NCBI GenBank assembly: GCA_002425185.1
Contig: DILT01000013.1
Location: 434,001-498,000, forward strand
Source: Flammeovirgaceae bacterium UBA5585
GTDB taxonomy: Bacteria; Bacteroidota; Bacteroidia; Cytophagales; Cyclobacteriaceae
Length of the DNA: 64,000 nucleotides
Direction of reading: 5' to 3'
Below, piece by piece: positions 18,318 to 27,688 of this stretch. Made by a program: the position numbers and the translations under genes. The notes below the pieces were generated by a model, which was not told the DNA's origin, did no database searches, and saw only the letters and a program-made list of their open reading frames with translations. Positions within the stretch are counted from its first letter, which is position 1; each line of letters opens with the position of its first letter.

Positions 18318-18435
18318 CCCCTTCTGATAAAGAGGGCCGGTTCGACTTCCATACTACTACGCTAACCCTCCCCTCCTAATAAGGAGGGGCCGGGGGTAGT
18401 CCGTAAACTCCCCTCCTGACAAGGAGGGGTCGGGG
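18318..18435. repeat. Three copies of a C-rich palindromic intergenic repeat
   Basis: Two copies have the form CCCCTCCT-4 nt-AGGAGGGG followed by CGGGGGTAGT or CGGGGGTGGT (stems 18370-18389 and 18410-18429, exactly 40 bp apart). A degenerate third copy, CCCCTTCT-GATA-AAGAGGG, begins at 18318. They fill the gap between two same-strand genes and can fold as stable hairpins. Confidence 0.85.
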
Positions 18436-18451
18436 GTGGTTTGACTTCACA

Positions 18452-19036
18452 CTACCCCCTAACCCATACAACCTTTGCATCAACCGGTATCCGCTTACTG
18501 GTTTGATTGTTGTGTTTAGGTATGCCAACATGTAAAAACCCGATGATTTTATCTTCCTCCGATAAACCGAATGCAGCTTTCGCTTGCGTAAAGTAGGTAA
18601 CACCTCCGGTACTGAGGTAACACCCGGCACCATTTGCTGCGGCCGTTAAATACATATTTTGAATCGCACAGAACACGGCTCCTGCTTCTTCAATTTCAGG
18701 AACGGATTTTTTTTCATCTCGCTTCATGTACACCAGTATGATGTGCGAAGATTCCAGCGGTTTCTTTTTCAGGTTCTCATAACGTTCTTCGCGAAAGGTT
18801 CCATCAGTTTGTGTTACCTGTTTATAAATTTCTGATTGAAGCTGGGCCAGTTTTTTACGGCCATCACCCGTGTACACAATAAATCGCCATGGCTCAGTGA
18901 GTTTGTGTGTAGGTGCCCAGTTGGCATTTTCCAGCATAGTGCTTATAACCGAATCGCTAACTGGGTCCCCAGTATAGTCTTTCGGAAAAACAGATCGCCT
19001 GGTACGGATAAAGGTGTTTACATCTTCTGCTTTCAT
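18452..19036 (-). CDS. Nitroreductase family flavoprotein
   Basis: 194 residues. The N-terminus has the FMN-phosphate-binding RTRRSVFPKDY pattern, followed by LENANWAPTHKLTEPWRFIVYTG and, late, GAGCYLSTGGVTY and IIGFLHVGIPK, all typical of the compact nitroreductase subfamily similar to YdjA. These FMN enzymes reduce nitro-aromatics or quinones with NAD(P)H; the physiological substrate is unknown. It follows a minus-strand lipoprotein gene after that gene's terminator, so it probably has its own promoter. Confidence 0.85.
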   Translation of the reverse strand: MKAEDVNTFIRTRRSVFPKDYTGDPVSDSVISTMLENANWAPTHKLTEPWRFIVYTGDGRKKLAQLQSEIYKQVTQTDGTFREERYENLKKKPLESSHIILVYMKRDEKKSVPEIEEAGAVFCAIQNMYLTAAANGAGCYLSTGGVTYFTQAKAAFGLSEEDKIIGFLHVGIPKHNNQTSKRIPVDAKVVWVRG

Positions 19037-19084
19037 GGTTATGCGTATGGTTCAGTGAAAGTACAGCATTGGATGAAAAGCAAA

Positions 19085-19110
19085 AAGCCGCTTGTTAAGG
19101 CGGCTTCGGT
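19085..19110 (-). terminator. Terminator of the lipoprotein gene at 19128-20252
   Basis: Read on the minus strand, AAGCCGC-8 nt-GCGGCTT is followed by TTTGCTTTT. It begins about 20 nt after the stop codon at 19128. Confidence 0.75.
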
Positions 19111-19127
19111 TTATGGATATTTTCTAA

Positions 19128-20252
19128 TTATGGGGTTACTTGCCGCACAATAGCATGGGCTATAAACCAAACGCCATCGTTGGCTTCATCGTAGTTAACA
19201 AAATTGATGTTGTGTGAATACGTGAACGATCCGCTTGGGAAAGAAACAGTCTTGCCGTAATCTTCCGGGTTTGATGACGCAGGCCGCAAGTCGTCTGTGT
19301 AAAGGTTTAAAGATTGCATCACCCAGCCATCGTTTAATTGATAGGTGATGGAGCCTATGGCCGTTGGTATCCCGTTGATTGGCCAGGTGGTGTATTCAAT
19401 CGTTAGCCTACCGATCTTGGTGCCGTTAGCTGTATTATTTCCATCAGCCGAAGCCCAGATATCATAGAAGGCACCTATTGTTCCGGTTACGTTTATGGCC
19501 CAGCCCCATCGTGTGTTGGCAATACCAAGTCCGGGTAAACATTCCGGGTTAACGGTACTGCAGCCATCGGCAACAAATACCCAACCACCCTTTGCATACG
19601 CTACTTGCAGGCCGGGTCCCGGATCAGGATGATTATCATCCCCACCACCATCATCACAACAACTTAAGGTATGAGTCATGTAATAGGCCCATCGGTTAGT
19701 ACCCGGTATTTGAGTAGGGCCACCAAAGGCTGACTCGCGGCCCACTTCGGCATGGGCAACGAAAATCAGTTTGTTGCCGCATTTGATTTTTCTTTTCTCC
19801 AGATCAGCAAAGGAAACTTTAAACGTGTACTGATTTTTTCCCTTGGCATCGGCCTTTAAAAAGAAATGACCGATGATGGGAATTCCGGCAGGGTTTCTTG
19901 GTAAGTCGCTTAAGCTATGGCCAAACCACAAATGAAGTTTATTGAAGCTCTTGGTGGTAAAATAGGTAACGTATAAATAGTCATTGTCATTGGCGATAGT
20001 TATGCTACCCACATCGTTTTTCTTTCCGGCAAACAGATCATAGGTGGTGACGGCACATGGCTTAACACCTGATGGAATGACTGTTGGGCCTAAATCCCCA
20101 GCAGTTTTTTTTCGGGCAGAATCGTCATAGTCATCATCTTCAAATTCGAAAACAAAGGATTCGTCCTCGTTATAATTAAGGGGCAACTCGCTTTCCTGGA
20201 CCTGGCAGGAAAAAATGAAGCCTGCTAAAAATATCCAAATGAGTTTTTTCAT
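19128..20252 (-). CDS. Unrecognised lipoprotein with acidic linker
   Basis: 374 residues from the ATG at 20252 (MKKLIWIFLAGFIFSCQ, lipobox Cys16). A very acidic stretch (FVFEFEDDDYDD) follows the lipid anchor, then a domain with VGSITIANDNDYLYVTYFT, a second acid/His/Pro-rich linker (CCDDGGGDDNHPDPGPG), and a C-terminal beta domain containing KGGWVFVADGCSTVNPECLPGLG. The first domain is similar in layout to adhesin-like domains found in Bacteroidota surface lipoproteins, but I cannot name it. TAACTTTG, 18 nt before the ATG, is a good -7 element. Confidence 0.65.
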   Translation of the reverse strand: MKKLIWIFLAGFIFSCQVQESELPLNYNEDESFVFEFEDDDYDDSARKKTAGDLGPTVIPSGVKPCAVTTYDLFAGKKNDVGSITIANDNDYLYVTYFTTKSFNKLHLWFGHSLSDLPRNPAGIPIIGHFFLKADAKGKNQYTFKVSFADLEKRKIKCGNKLIFVAHAEVGRESAFGGPTQIPGTNRWAYYMTHTLSCCDDGGGDDNHPDPGPGLQVAYAKGGWVFVADGCSTVNPECLPGLGIANTRWGWAINVTGTIGAFYDIWASADGNNTANGTKIGRLTIEYTTWPINGIPTAIGSITYQLNDGWVMQSLNLYTDDLRPASSNPEDYGKTVSFPSGSFTYSHNINFVNYDEANDGVWFIAHAIVRQVTP

Positions 20253-20389
20253 GGTTGGTACTAGGCTAATCAAAGTTAGCGAATATTTCATAGAAAAGGT
20301 ATTAACCAACGGTTTTGCGGGGCTGGCCTATATCCTATCTGAATACCTTGAAGTAACTTCTGATTTTCGAAAATATTCAGGTTTATTAA

Positions 20390-21508
20390 CTATTTCGGAA
20401 ATTGACTTGAGTCAACCTTAGGTAGCAATTTCAAGGCGTTTTTATAATACACCTTCTTTAATACCTCATCCGGAAGTTCGAGCCCGTACATCCGCCAAAA
20501 GGCATGGTAGCGTTTGTGGTATGGAAAATATTCATCGGCTGTTTCCAACACCCGGAAGTACGTGGCATATTCCTCAGGCACCCACGAGTCTTTACCAAAC
20601 AACACGCGATCCTGATATTTGATCATGAATTCGCGTGCAGTACGGGGCTGCCGGCCCAGTTCAGCAATTACGGCCCCGATTTCTACGTACATGTTGGGCA
20701 TGGCATCCAGCAATCCGCCAAGTTTTTTTAAATCGTTTGGGTACCAACCCATGTGCGCGTTAATAAATTTTGTTTTGGGATGTTTTTTAAAAATGTTGTG
20801 CTGTTCCTGAATCAACTGTTCCCAGGGAGCAGGGTCGGTATCGCTGCGCTTACGGCCGGCATGGGTTTTTAGTTCCAGCCAGCGTTCGTTGGTTTCATCC
20901 ATCGGATCCCAGAATGATTTTGGATCAGCTGTGTGGATCAGCACCGGTATCCCTAATTCACCACACTTCGCCCAGATCGGATCAATGCGCGGATCATCTA
21001 CCGCAATTCGGTTGCCCTTACTGTCGCGGGTACTCATGCCCAGGCTCTTGTAAATTTTCAACCCCATGGCTCCACGCTTAACATCTTCCTCAAGTTGCTT
21101 CACGGCACGCGCCTGCCATTCGGGATTATCGATGTTGGAGAAATCAACATTGGTGAACAGGATAAAACGCTTGGGATAAAATGCATTGATGGTGTCCATA
21201 GAGCGCTGCAGGTGATCCGCACTGCTGCGGAAACCTCGTCCGCTCAGGTTAATCATCACCCCCATATTCAGCTTGTCCATTTCGGCCACCAGTTTTTTAA
21301 GCGTACCGGGCGAGGTCATGTAGGGTTGGTGATTGTGAATATCAATAAATGGAAATTTAGCTCGCGTCACTGGGTGCTCGGGAACCACCAATGTTGAAGG
21401 CGGATCATATGCCTCAAAATCCATTTTTAATACGGCTGGTTTTTCCTGTGCCCAAAGCGGATTAAAGATCAGGGACAATCCAAAAGGCAATAACCAATGT
21501 TTGATCAT
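20390..21508 (-). CDS. Exported amidohydrolase (amidohydrolase-2 type)
   Basis: 372 residues from the ATG at 21508 with a signal peptide (MIKHWLLPFGLSLIFNPLWAQ). The TIM-barrel metal ligands are visible: HNH in FIDIHNHQPY, His in IPVLIHTADP, His in KFINAHMGWYP and Asp in LFGKDSWVP. This pattern fits metal-dependent amidohydrolases/decarboxylases of the PF04909 family. Export is unusual for that family but common in Cytophagales. The substrate cannot be inferred. An upstream reading (to 21637) precedes the signal peptide and is rejected. Confidence 0.85.
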   Translation of the reverse strand: MIKHWLLPFGLSLIFNPLWAQEKPAVLKMDFEAYDPPSTLVVPEHPVTRAKFPFIDIHNHQPYMTSPGTLKKLVAEMDKLNMGVMINLSGRGFRSSADHLQRSMDTINAFYPKRFILFTNVDFSNIDNPEWQARAVKQLEEDVKRGAMGLKIYKSLGMSTRDSKGNRIAVDDPRIDPIWAKCGELGIPVLIHTADPKSFWDPMDETNERWLELKTHAGRKRSDTDPAPWEQLIQEQHNIFKKHPKTKFINAHMGWYPNDLKKLGGLLDAMPNMYVEIGAVIAELGRQPRTAREFMIKYQDRVLFGKDSWVPEEYATYFRVLETADEYFPYHKRYHAFWRMYGLELPDEVLKKVYYKNALKLLPKVDSSQFPK

Positions 21509-21671
21509 AAGGGGAATGTTTGCATCAAAGTAAGCACTATTTAATACATCGTTTTCAAAAATTATCCTTTGCGGATGGATGGGTATATGAACGGATAGAT
21601 TCAAACTATGGAGCGGAGGGTTCAGCGGTGAAATCAAATTTTCCTAACTTGTGATCTTAACCGGACTTACG

Positions 21672-21738
21672 CACTTTCGTGAGGTTTTGTGTCTTCGGAT
21701 TTTTGTGGCAGCAATGCAGGCCACAAAAGCACGAAAGC
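21672..21738. repeat. Nested inverted repeat between divergent genes
   Basis: TTTTGTGGC (21701-21709) pairs with GCCACAAAA (21720-21728), and an outer CTTTCGTG (21674-21681) pairs with CACGAAAG (21730-21737). The phrase GTTTTGTGTCTTCGGATTTTTGTGGC resembles a dispersed low-complexity repeat often seen between Bacteroidota genes. Confidence 0.7.
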
Positions 21739-21801
21739 ACTAAACATTCACAAAATGGTTTCAACTAAAGCTTTTTGATGCGTAAGCCTAAATCTTAATT
21801 C

Positions 21802-22920
21802 ATGAATATGAAATTTTCTGTATACAGTATCCTCTTTACCTTTTTGATTTCCTTTTCGGTATCAGCGCAGGATGCCCAACTGGAGGGTGCCCGTAAAAAA
21901 CTATCCGCTAAAGATTACACCGGTGCCAAGGCTGACCTCTCCAAACTGCTGGATGCCCAACCCAAAAACAAAATAGCATTCCGGCTACGCGGAGAAGCCC
22001 GCATGGGCCTTGAAGATTTTTATGGAGCCATTGCCGATCTCACCTTTGCGTTGGAAATTGATTCAACCTATGCGGAGGCTTACAACTACAGGGGTGAAGC
22101 TAAAGTGGCACTGGGCGATGATGAAAGTGCCATCCGCGATTTTGATAAGGCCATAAAGTTCAATTCAAAATATACCAATGCCTTTACCAACCGAGGTTTT
22201 GCCAAGTACAACCTGGAGGATTTAACCGGTGCCTATTTTGATTTTTCAAAAGCGCTTGAACTGGGCCCGCCCGATGCCGATAAGTTTTTTAACCGCGGTG
22301 TTGTAAAGGCTGAATTGGGTGAATTCATCAGTGCCATTGATGACTATACCAAGGCTATTGAACTGGATAAGAATGATGCCGCCCTCTACAATTACCGGGG
22401 CGTTGCCTATTACAACATTACCGATTTTAACAAAGCCATTGCCGATTACGACATGGCCATAAAACTAGATGCGAAAGATCCACTGAAATATGAAAACCGT
22501 GCATTGGCAAAAAGTGCCAAGGAAGATTTTAAAGGAGCTCTGGAAGATTATAACAAAGCCATTGAACTTAACCCCGATGACCCTGAAACCTATAACCTGC
22601 GCGGTGTTGTAAAATTCAGTATGGATGACAATGACGGGGCTATAGAAGATTACACCAAAGCTATTGCCCTGGATCCAACCAATCCTGTTTACTATGATAA
22701 CCGGGCGTTAAGCCGTACCGAAAAAGCAGATTATACAGGAGCCATAGAAGATTATACTTCCTCTATCGAATTGTATCCCACCGATCCGGAAACGTTTTAC
22801 CAGCGGGGTTTGGTCAAATTGCAAATGGGCAATAAATATGATGCTTGCCTGGATTTTAAAACGGCCGAAGATTTAGGTTCACCTGATGCACGTGCTGCAA
22901 TAAAGAAGAATTGTAAATAA
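21802..22920 (+). CDS. Exported tetratricopeptide-repeat protein
   Basis: 372 residues with a signal peptide (MKFSVYSILFTFLISFSVSAQ) after a possible two-codon extension; ATG at 21808 is an alternative start. The mature protein is almost entirely TPR units of 34 residues, about ten in tandem, each ending in patterns such as DYTKAIELDKNDAALYNYRG and carrying alanine and tyrosine at the packing positions. Such repeats act as protein-interaction scaffolds, here in the periplasm. Its stop overlaps the next start (TAATG), so it is translated together with the lipid kinase gene that follows. Confidence 0.85.
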   Translation: MNMKFSVYSILFTFLISFSVSAQDAQLEGARKKLSAKDYTGAKADLSKLLDAQPKNKIAFRLRGEARMGLEDFYGAIADLTFALEIDSTYAEAYNYRGEAKVALGDDESAIRDFDKAIKFNSKYTNAFTNRGFAKYNLEDLTGAYFDFSKALELGPPDADKFFNRGVVKAELGEFISAIDDYTKAIELDKNDAALYNYRGVAYYNITDFNKAIADYDMAIKLDAKDPLKYENRALAKSAKEDFKGALEDYNKAIELNPDDPETYNLRGVVKFSMDDNDGAIEDYTKAIALDPTNPVYYDNRALSRTEKADYTGAIEDYTSSIELYPTDPETFYQRGLVKLQMGNKYDACLDFKTAEDLGSPDARAAIKKNCK

Positions 22921-23885
22921 TGACTGTTGAAGTTGCAGGCACCTCTTCTGGTTCTCTTAACAGAGAGAATAAGGAGGGTGTAAAATCCGTATGCATCATT
23001 CTCAACGGTATCTCCCTGAAGAAGAAATATTTTTATTCGAAGGTGCTCCCTGCCTTAAAAAAGGTAGCGAATGTAGAGGTACACGAAACGCGTTCTAAGA
23101 ATGATGCTGTGCAGTTGGCCGGCAAGGCGGTGCATCAACACTACGATGCCATCCTTGCGGCCGGTGGCGATGGCACCTTGCACCAGGTGCTGAACGGTAT
23201 GCTGCTTCATCATGAAACCGCAAAAAATCTTCCTTTACTGGGTTTGATTCCGCTGGGTTCAGGTAATGATTTTGCGCGAACCATAAATGTTTCCAACAAA
23301 CCTGAAGCCCTGGAAGAACTACTAAAACGATTTTCTGGTAAGCCGATTGACATTGGTAAAATTATTTTTTCGAATAAACCGGAACTTCCTCCTCGCTACT
23401 TTATCAACATAGCCGATGTGGGCATGGGCCCCATTGTGGTGGAGCGATTACTCAACAGCGGCCGGGCTTTCGGTTCGTTGGTAGCCTATTATGCCGCCAT
23501 TATTAAAACCTTTTTCACCTACAGGCCCGAAGAAATTATGCTGCAAACCCCATTATGGAAATGGAGTGGTGTTATACGTTCTGTAGCCGTGGCCAACGGT
23601 AAATTTTTCGGCAACGGTATTGGCATTGCCCCCGATGCCGTGGAGGATGACGGGAAATTTTCATGCTTCATTGCCGGCAATGTATCGGTGCTGGATTTTA
23701 TTATTCAAAACGGAAGGTTGCGCAACGGAAAACGGGCCATTCATGATGCTATTGAATACCGCGAAGCTGATGAAGTAACGATTAGCGCTTCAAAGGCACT
23801 GCCTATTGAGGCAGATGGAGAGTTGGTTGGGAATTTGCCCGTTCACGTTACGATACTGCCCAGGCGACTTAAGTTTTTATGTTAA
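22920..23885 (+). CDS. Diacylglycerol kinase-like lipid kinase (YegS/DgkB type)
   Basis: 321 residues. The catalytic domain begins around residue 22 (VKSVCIILNGIS) and has the nucleotide-binding AAGGDGTLHQVLNGML and GLIPLGSGNDFART motifs that define the diacylglycerol/sphingosine kinase catalytic fold. The C-terminal beta domain includes GIGIAPDAVEDDGKFSCFIAG and PIEADGELVG. It phosphorylates a membrane lipid using ATP; the exact lipid is not determined. The ATG at 22920 overlaps the TPR gene stop by one base. Confidence 0.9.
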   Translation: MTVEVAGTSSGSLNRENKEGVKSVCIILNGISLKKKYFYSKVLPALKKVANVEVHETRSKNDAVQLAGKAVHQHYDAILAAGGDGTLHQVLNGMLLHHETAKNLPLLGLIPLGSGNDFARTINVSNKPEALEELLKRFSGKPIDIGKIIFSNKPELPPRYFINIADVGMGPIVVERLLNSGRAFGSLVAYYAAIIKTFFTYRPEEIMLQTPLWKWSGVIRSVAVANGKFFGNGIGIAPDAVEDDGKFSCFIAGNVSVLDFIIQNGRLRNGKRAIHDAIEYREADEVTISASKALPIEADGELVGNLPVHVTILPRRLKFLC

Positions 23886-23889
23886 AAAA

Positions 23890-23920
23890 GAAAAGCCCCC
23901 GGTTTTGGCGGAGGCTTATC
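23890..23920 (+). terminator. Possible terminator after the lipid kinase gene
   Basis: AAAAGCCCCCGG and GGCGGAGGCTTAT form an imperfect hairpin directly after the stop codon; the T-rich tail is short. Weak. Confidence 0.45.
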
Positions 23921-23951
23921 TATCTTAAGGCATCTTAAAAATTACTCTTAA

Positions 23952-24018
23952 TGTCAGGTTGAGCTTGTCGAAGCCGGTTTTCAGATTATAACTAGCCTTC
24001 GACATACTTAGGCTGACA
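23952..24018. repeat. Imperfect inverted repeat, dispersed Bacteroidota type
   Basis: TGTCAGGTTGAGCTTGTCGA and following AGCC (23952-23975) pair with the reverse complement at 23995-24018 (18 of 24 positions). The GTCAGxxTGAGCTTGTCGAAG core is a familiar dispersed extragenic repeat in this phylum. It sits between two convergent genes. Confidence 0.75.
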
Positions 24019-24059
24019 AGAGAAAATGATTTTTGAGAAGCCTATGGTAAGTTTTTGTT

Positions 24060-24434
24060 TTAACCTTTAGGCGGACCAACATACTTGGCATCTCCAAAAG
24101 CAAGTATGGGTAATGCAATAAATCCTAAAAGAAGAAGGAAAATTGTCCAGCCGATGTCCTTACCGAATGATTTAGCAAACAGGTGCACCAGGTAGATCAA
24201 AACAAAAAAGTTAACAATGGGTATGAAGATTAAAATGATCCACCAGACTGGCTTTCCTACTATTTCAAGAAAGACAATAAAATTGTAGATCGGAATAATG
24301 GCGGCCCAGCCAGGCTTACCAGCTTTTTCAAAAATCTTCCAGTAGCATACCATGAAGAAAATAAATACGGCAATGTAAATAATACCGATTACTCCGAATA
24401 TTCCGGAGGAGGCACCGTTGTCATAAGCGTCCAT
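24060..24434 (-). CDS. DUF5684 integral membrane protein
   Basis: 124 residues with three hydrophobic helices (about 12-33, 47-82 as a long hydrophobic stretch with a turn, and 95-114). The motif YWKIFEKAGKPGWAAIIPIYN between the first two helices is the hallmark of the DUF5684 family. Function unknown; members have been mislabelled as signal peptidase I because the motif also occurs fused to that enzyme. There is no peptidase catalytic Ser/Lys pair here. Confidence 0.85.
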   Translation of the reverse strand: MDAYDNGASSGIFGVIGIIYIAVFIFFMVCYWKIFEKAGKPGWAAIIPIYNFIVFLEIVGKPVWWIILIFIPIVNFFVLIYLVHLFAKSFGKDIGWTIFLLLLGFIALPILAFGDAKYVGPPKG

Positions 24435-24547
24435 AATTGATAGGGTTTGGTTTGTGTGTTAAAGATAATAAAAAACCAAAATGCACCACCGTCCGGAAAC
24501 TTTTTCTTCCTCGTTATCAACCCCTACCTTGAGTAAAATTTAAACAG

Positions 24548-25069
24548 ATGAACACATCGGTCGAGTCAGTATTTCAGGAGTTGGAGCAACAACGTGAAGC
24601 ACTTCTTTCTTTGGTAAAAAACCTTCCGGAGGAAAAGTATACTACATCAGCCTTTCCAGGCAAATGGTCCATCAGCCAGATATTAACACACGTACTCACT
24701 TCTGAAAAACTTTCGTTGGGGTATATTAAAAAGAAAGCGCAGGGGATTGATAAGGTGAAAAACTCCGGCCTTGTTGAAACTTTGCGACTGTGGTTGTTGA
24801 TCATCTCGCAACGCATTCCGCTAAAGTACAAAGCACCAAAAGTAATGGTGGAAAATACACCCCCGGCCATGCCTTTACCCAAGCTTGTTGAAGAATGGTC
24901 GATTGTCCGTAGTGAACTTAAGCAGTTTCTGGAGAACATGGAGGACAGGCATATTCGCAAGGTGATTTACAAGCATCCGGTAGCGGGTCGCCTGGATGTA
25001 CGGCAAACCATGATCTTCTTTCGCGAGCATATTATTCATCATACACCCCAGATTAAACGTCAGCTCTAA
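24548..25069 (+). CDS. DinB family protein
   Basis: 173 residues, four-helix DinB-type bundle. The three expected metal ligands are His48 (SISQILTHVL) and His161/His165 (HIIHHTPQI). The family includes bacillithiol-dependent S-transferases and many proteins of unknown role; this phylum generally has several paralogues. It stands alone between a divergent membrane-protein gene and the M14 peptidase gene. Confidence 0.85.
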   Translation: MNTSVESVFQELEQQREALLSLVKNLPEEKYTTSAFPGKWSISQILTHVLTSEKLSLGYIKKKAQGIDKVKNSGLVETLRLWLLIISQRIPLKYKAPKVMVENTPPAMPLPKLVEEWSIVRSELKQFLENMEDRHIRKVIYKHPVAGRLDVRQTMIFFREHIIHHTPQIKRQL

Positions 25070-25153
25070 CACGTTGCCACGTTGCGTTGGTATAATTCCT
25101 GCGTGTTATGTTGATATACTTTTCTATCTTTTCGCGTTAACCATTCTTGTTTT

Positions 25154-27688
25154 ATGAAAAATAATTTTGTTTTAGCCTTAGTTCTTATTTCAGGCTTTAC
25201 CTGTGCTGCCCAGCAACAACTCTTGTCGCCCAATCAGTTTTTAGGGTATGAGCTTGGCGAGCGCTTTACGCGGCATCATCGTGTGGTGGAATATTTTCAG
25301 CACGTGGCCAGCGCTGTTACCACTGTTGATTTATTTAAGTATGGCGAAACGTACGAATTCCGTCCTTTGGTTTATGCAGTTATCGCTTCACCCGAAAACT
25401 ATGCCCGGCTGGAGCAAATCCGGCTGGATAACTTAAGGCGAACCGGATTAGCCGAAGGCACACCTAGTACTAAAGTAGCGATTGTGTGGCTGAGCTATAA
25501 TGTTCATGGTAATGAAGCCAGTTCGTTAGAGGCTTGTATGCAAACGTTGTATGCGTTGGCCGATCCGAATAATGCAAAATCAAGAGAGTGGTTAAAAAAT
25601 ACAATCGTGATCATCGACCCGTGCATCAACCCGGATGGCCGCGACCGTTACGCAAACTTTTATAACCAATACGGCAACCGCCCGGCCAATTCCAGTGGCG
25701 ATGCACGTGAGCACCGCGAGCCCTGGCCCGGTGGACGAAGCAATCACTATTGGTTCGATTTAAACCGCGATTGGGCATGGCTTACGCAAATTGAATCGCA
25801 GCAGCGGGTAAAAATCTATAATCAATGGATGCCCCACGTGCACGTGGATTTTCACGAGCAGGGGTATAATAATCCCTATTACTTCGCGCCTGCCGCAGAG
25901 CCCTATCATGAAGTGATTACGCCATGGCAACGCGAGTTCCAGGTCACCATCGGTAAAAACCATGCAAAGTATTTCGATCAGCAGGGTTGGTTGTACTTTA
26001 CCAAAGAGGTTTTCGACTTGTATTACCCCAGCTATGGCGATTCGTACCCTACCTTTAATGGCGCCATCGGGATGACGTATGAACAAGCGGGCGGTGGTTT
26101 TGGAGGATTATCCGTTACCACCCGTGAGGGTGATCCGTTAACGTTAAAGGACAGGCTCACGCATCATCACACTACCGGAATCTCCACCGTTGAAGTAACG
26201 TCTGTTAATGCTACCCGCGTGGTGGATGAGTTTGAAAAATATTTCAGGGAGAACAATTCCAATCCACCATCGCCCTATAAAACCTATGTGATCAAAGGCG
26301 ATAATAATCCGGATAAAATTCAGCGCCTTACTTCATGGATGGATGCGCATAGCATTAAGTATGGTCATCCATCTGCCGGAAAGGCAACACGAGGCTTTGA
26401 TTACACTTCGCAGACCTCCCAAAGTTTCAACGTGAGCACGGACGATATTGTGATCAATATCTTTCAACCCAAGTCACGATTTATCACCACGTTGTTTGAA
26501 CCCCAATCCAAGCTACCCGATTCGGTAACGTATGATATTACGGCATGGAATTTAATGTATGCTTACGGACTAAAGGGATATGCATTGAATGAGCGCATTA
26601 ATCCCGGAAAAAATTATCAGGCAAAAGAAGTGGTCAATACACCGGTCAATCAAAAACCCTATGCCTATATCTTCCGCTACCAAAGCCTGGCTGATGTTGA
26701 ATTTTTGTGCACGCTTATGAATAACGGAATCAAGGTGCGTTCATCGTTAAAACCATTTAAAGTAAACGGTGAAAGTTTTGATGCCGGCTCATTGATTGTA
26801 ACGCAGCGAAATAATGAAGGCATTGAAAATTTTGATCAGCGTGTACAATCACTGGCAAGAGAAAAGAGCAGAAAGTGGTTTGCTGCAAGTACTGGATTTG
26901 TCGATAGCGGAAAGGATTTTGGATCGGGCTATGTAAATTATCTGAAAGCCCCGCGCATCGCTGCACTGGTGGGCGACCAAACCTCATCGCTTTCGGCTGG
27001 TGCTACGTGGCATTTCTTTGAGCAGGAGCTAAAGTATCCTATCACGCAAATCGGTACCGATTATTTCAATTCAATAGAACTTAGAAATTATGATGTGTTG
27101 CTGGTGCCGGAGGGCCGTTACCGGATGTTTAATGAAGAAACGCTAAAGTTGGTGCAGGAGTGGGTTTCCAATGGCGGAAGATTGATTCTGGTTTCGGGTG
27201 CGTTAAATGCTTTTGCCGATAAAAATGGTTTTGCTTTGAAAAAGTATGCTACCGAAGAGGCCAAAAAAGAAGCGGAGAAAAAGGACAAGGAAGAACAAGC
27301 CAAAGAGGTATTGATGCCATACGATGCGGCAGAACGCAACGCTATATCCCAGTCGATTTCAGGAGCCATTTACAAAATCACGTTAGATAAAACTCATCCC
27401 CTTGCTTTCGGATTGGGCGACACCTATTACACGCTTAAAACAAATGAGTTGTTCTTTGATTATTTGCAAGGCGGATGGAATGTGGGGGTGATTAAGGGCA
27501 AAGCAAAACCGGTGCAGGGATTTGCCGGCTATAAAATCAACAAGAAGATGGACAACAGTTTTGTGTTTGGTGTGGAAGACAAAGGCCGCGGACAGATCGT
27601 ATACTTTGTTGATGATCCGTTGTTCCGGAATTTCTGGGAGAATGGAAAAATGTTGTTCGCGAATGCGGTGTTTATGGTGGGGCAATAA
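25154..27688 (+). CDS. Exported M14 zinc carboxypeptidase with C-terminal amidotransferase-like domain
   Basis: 844 residues with a signal peptide (ending TCAAQ). The peptidase M14 zinc site is His118/Glu121 in YNVHGNEASS and a histidine in MPHVHVDFHEQG (228-235), with substrate-binding INPDGRDRY and FDLNRDWAW between them. After about residue 400 the protein continues into a region with RIAALVGDQTSSLSAGATWHFFEQEL and VLLVPEGRYRMFNEETLKLVQEW, resembling a class I glutamine-amidotransferase-like fold, a known extension in large Bacteroidota M14 proteins. Likely a periplasmic or surface peptidase. Its TAA stop lies inside the repeat at 27685-27757. Confidence 0.88.
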   Translation: MKNNFVLALVLISGFTCAAQQQLLSPNQFLGYELGERFTRHHRVVEYFQHVASAVTTVDLFKYGETYEFRPLVYAVIASPENYARLEQIRLDNLRRTGLAEGTPSTKVAIVWLSYNVHGNEASSLEACMQTLYALADPNNAKSREWLKNTIVIIDPCINPDGRDRYANFYNQYGNRPANSSGDAREHREPWPGGRSNHYWFDLNRDWAWLTQIESQQRVKIYNQWMPHVHVDFHEQGYNNPYYFAPAAEPYHEVITPWQREFQVTIGKNHAKYFDQQGWLYFTKEVFDLYYPSYGDSYPTFNGAIGMTYEQAGGGFGGLSVTTREGDPLTLKDRLTHHHTTGISTVEVTSVNATRVVDEFEKYFRENNSNPPSPYKTYVIKGDNNPDKIQRLTSWMDAHSIKYGHPSAGKATRGFDYTSQTSQSFNVSTDDIVINIFQPKSRFITTLFEPQSKLPDSVTYDITAWNLMYAYGLKGYALNERINPGKNYQAKEVVNTPVNQKPYAYIFRYQSLADVEFLCTLMNNGIKVRSSLKPFKVNGESFDAGSLIVTQRNNEGIENFDQRVQSLAREKSRKWFAASTGFVDSGKDFGSGYVNYLKAPRIAALVGDQTSSLSAGATWHFFEQELKYPITQIGTDYFNSIELRNYDVLLVPEGRYRMFNEETLKLVQEWVSNGGRLILVSGALNAFADKNGFALKKYATEEAKKEAEKKDKEEQAKEVLMPYDAAERNAISQSISGAIYKITLDKTHPLAFGLGDTYYTLKTNELFFDYLQGGWNVGVIKGKAKPVQGFAGYKINKKMDNSFVFGVEDKGRGQIVYFVDDPLFRNFWENGKMLFANAVFMVGQ

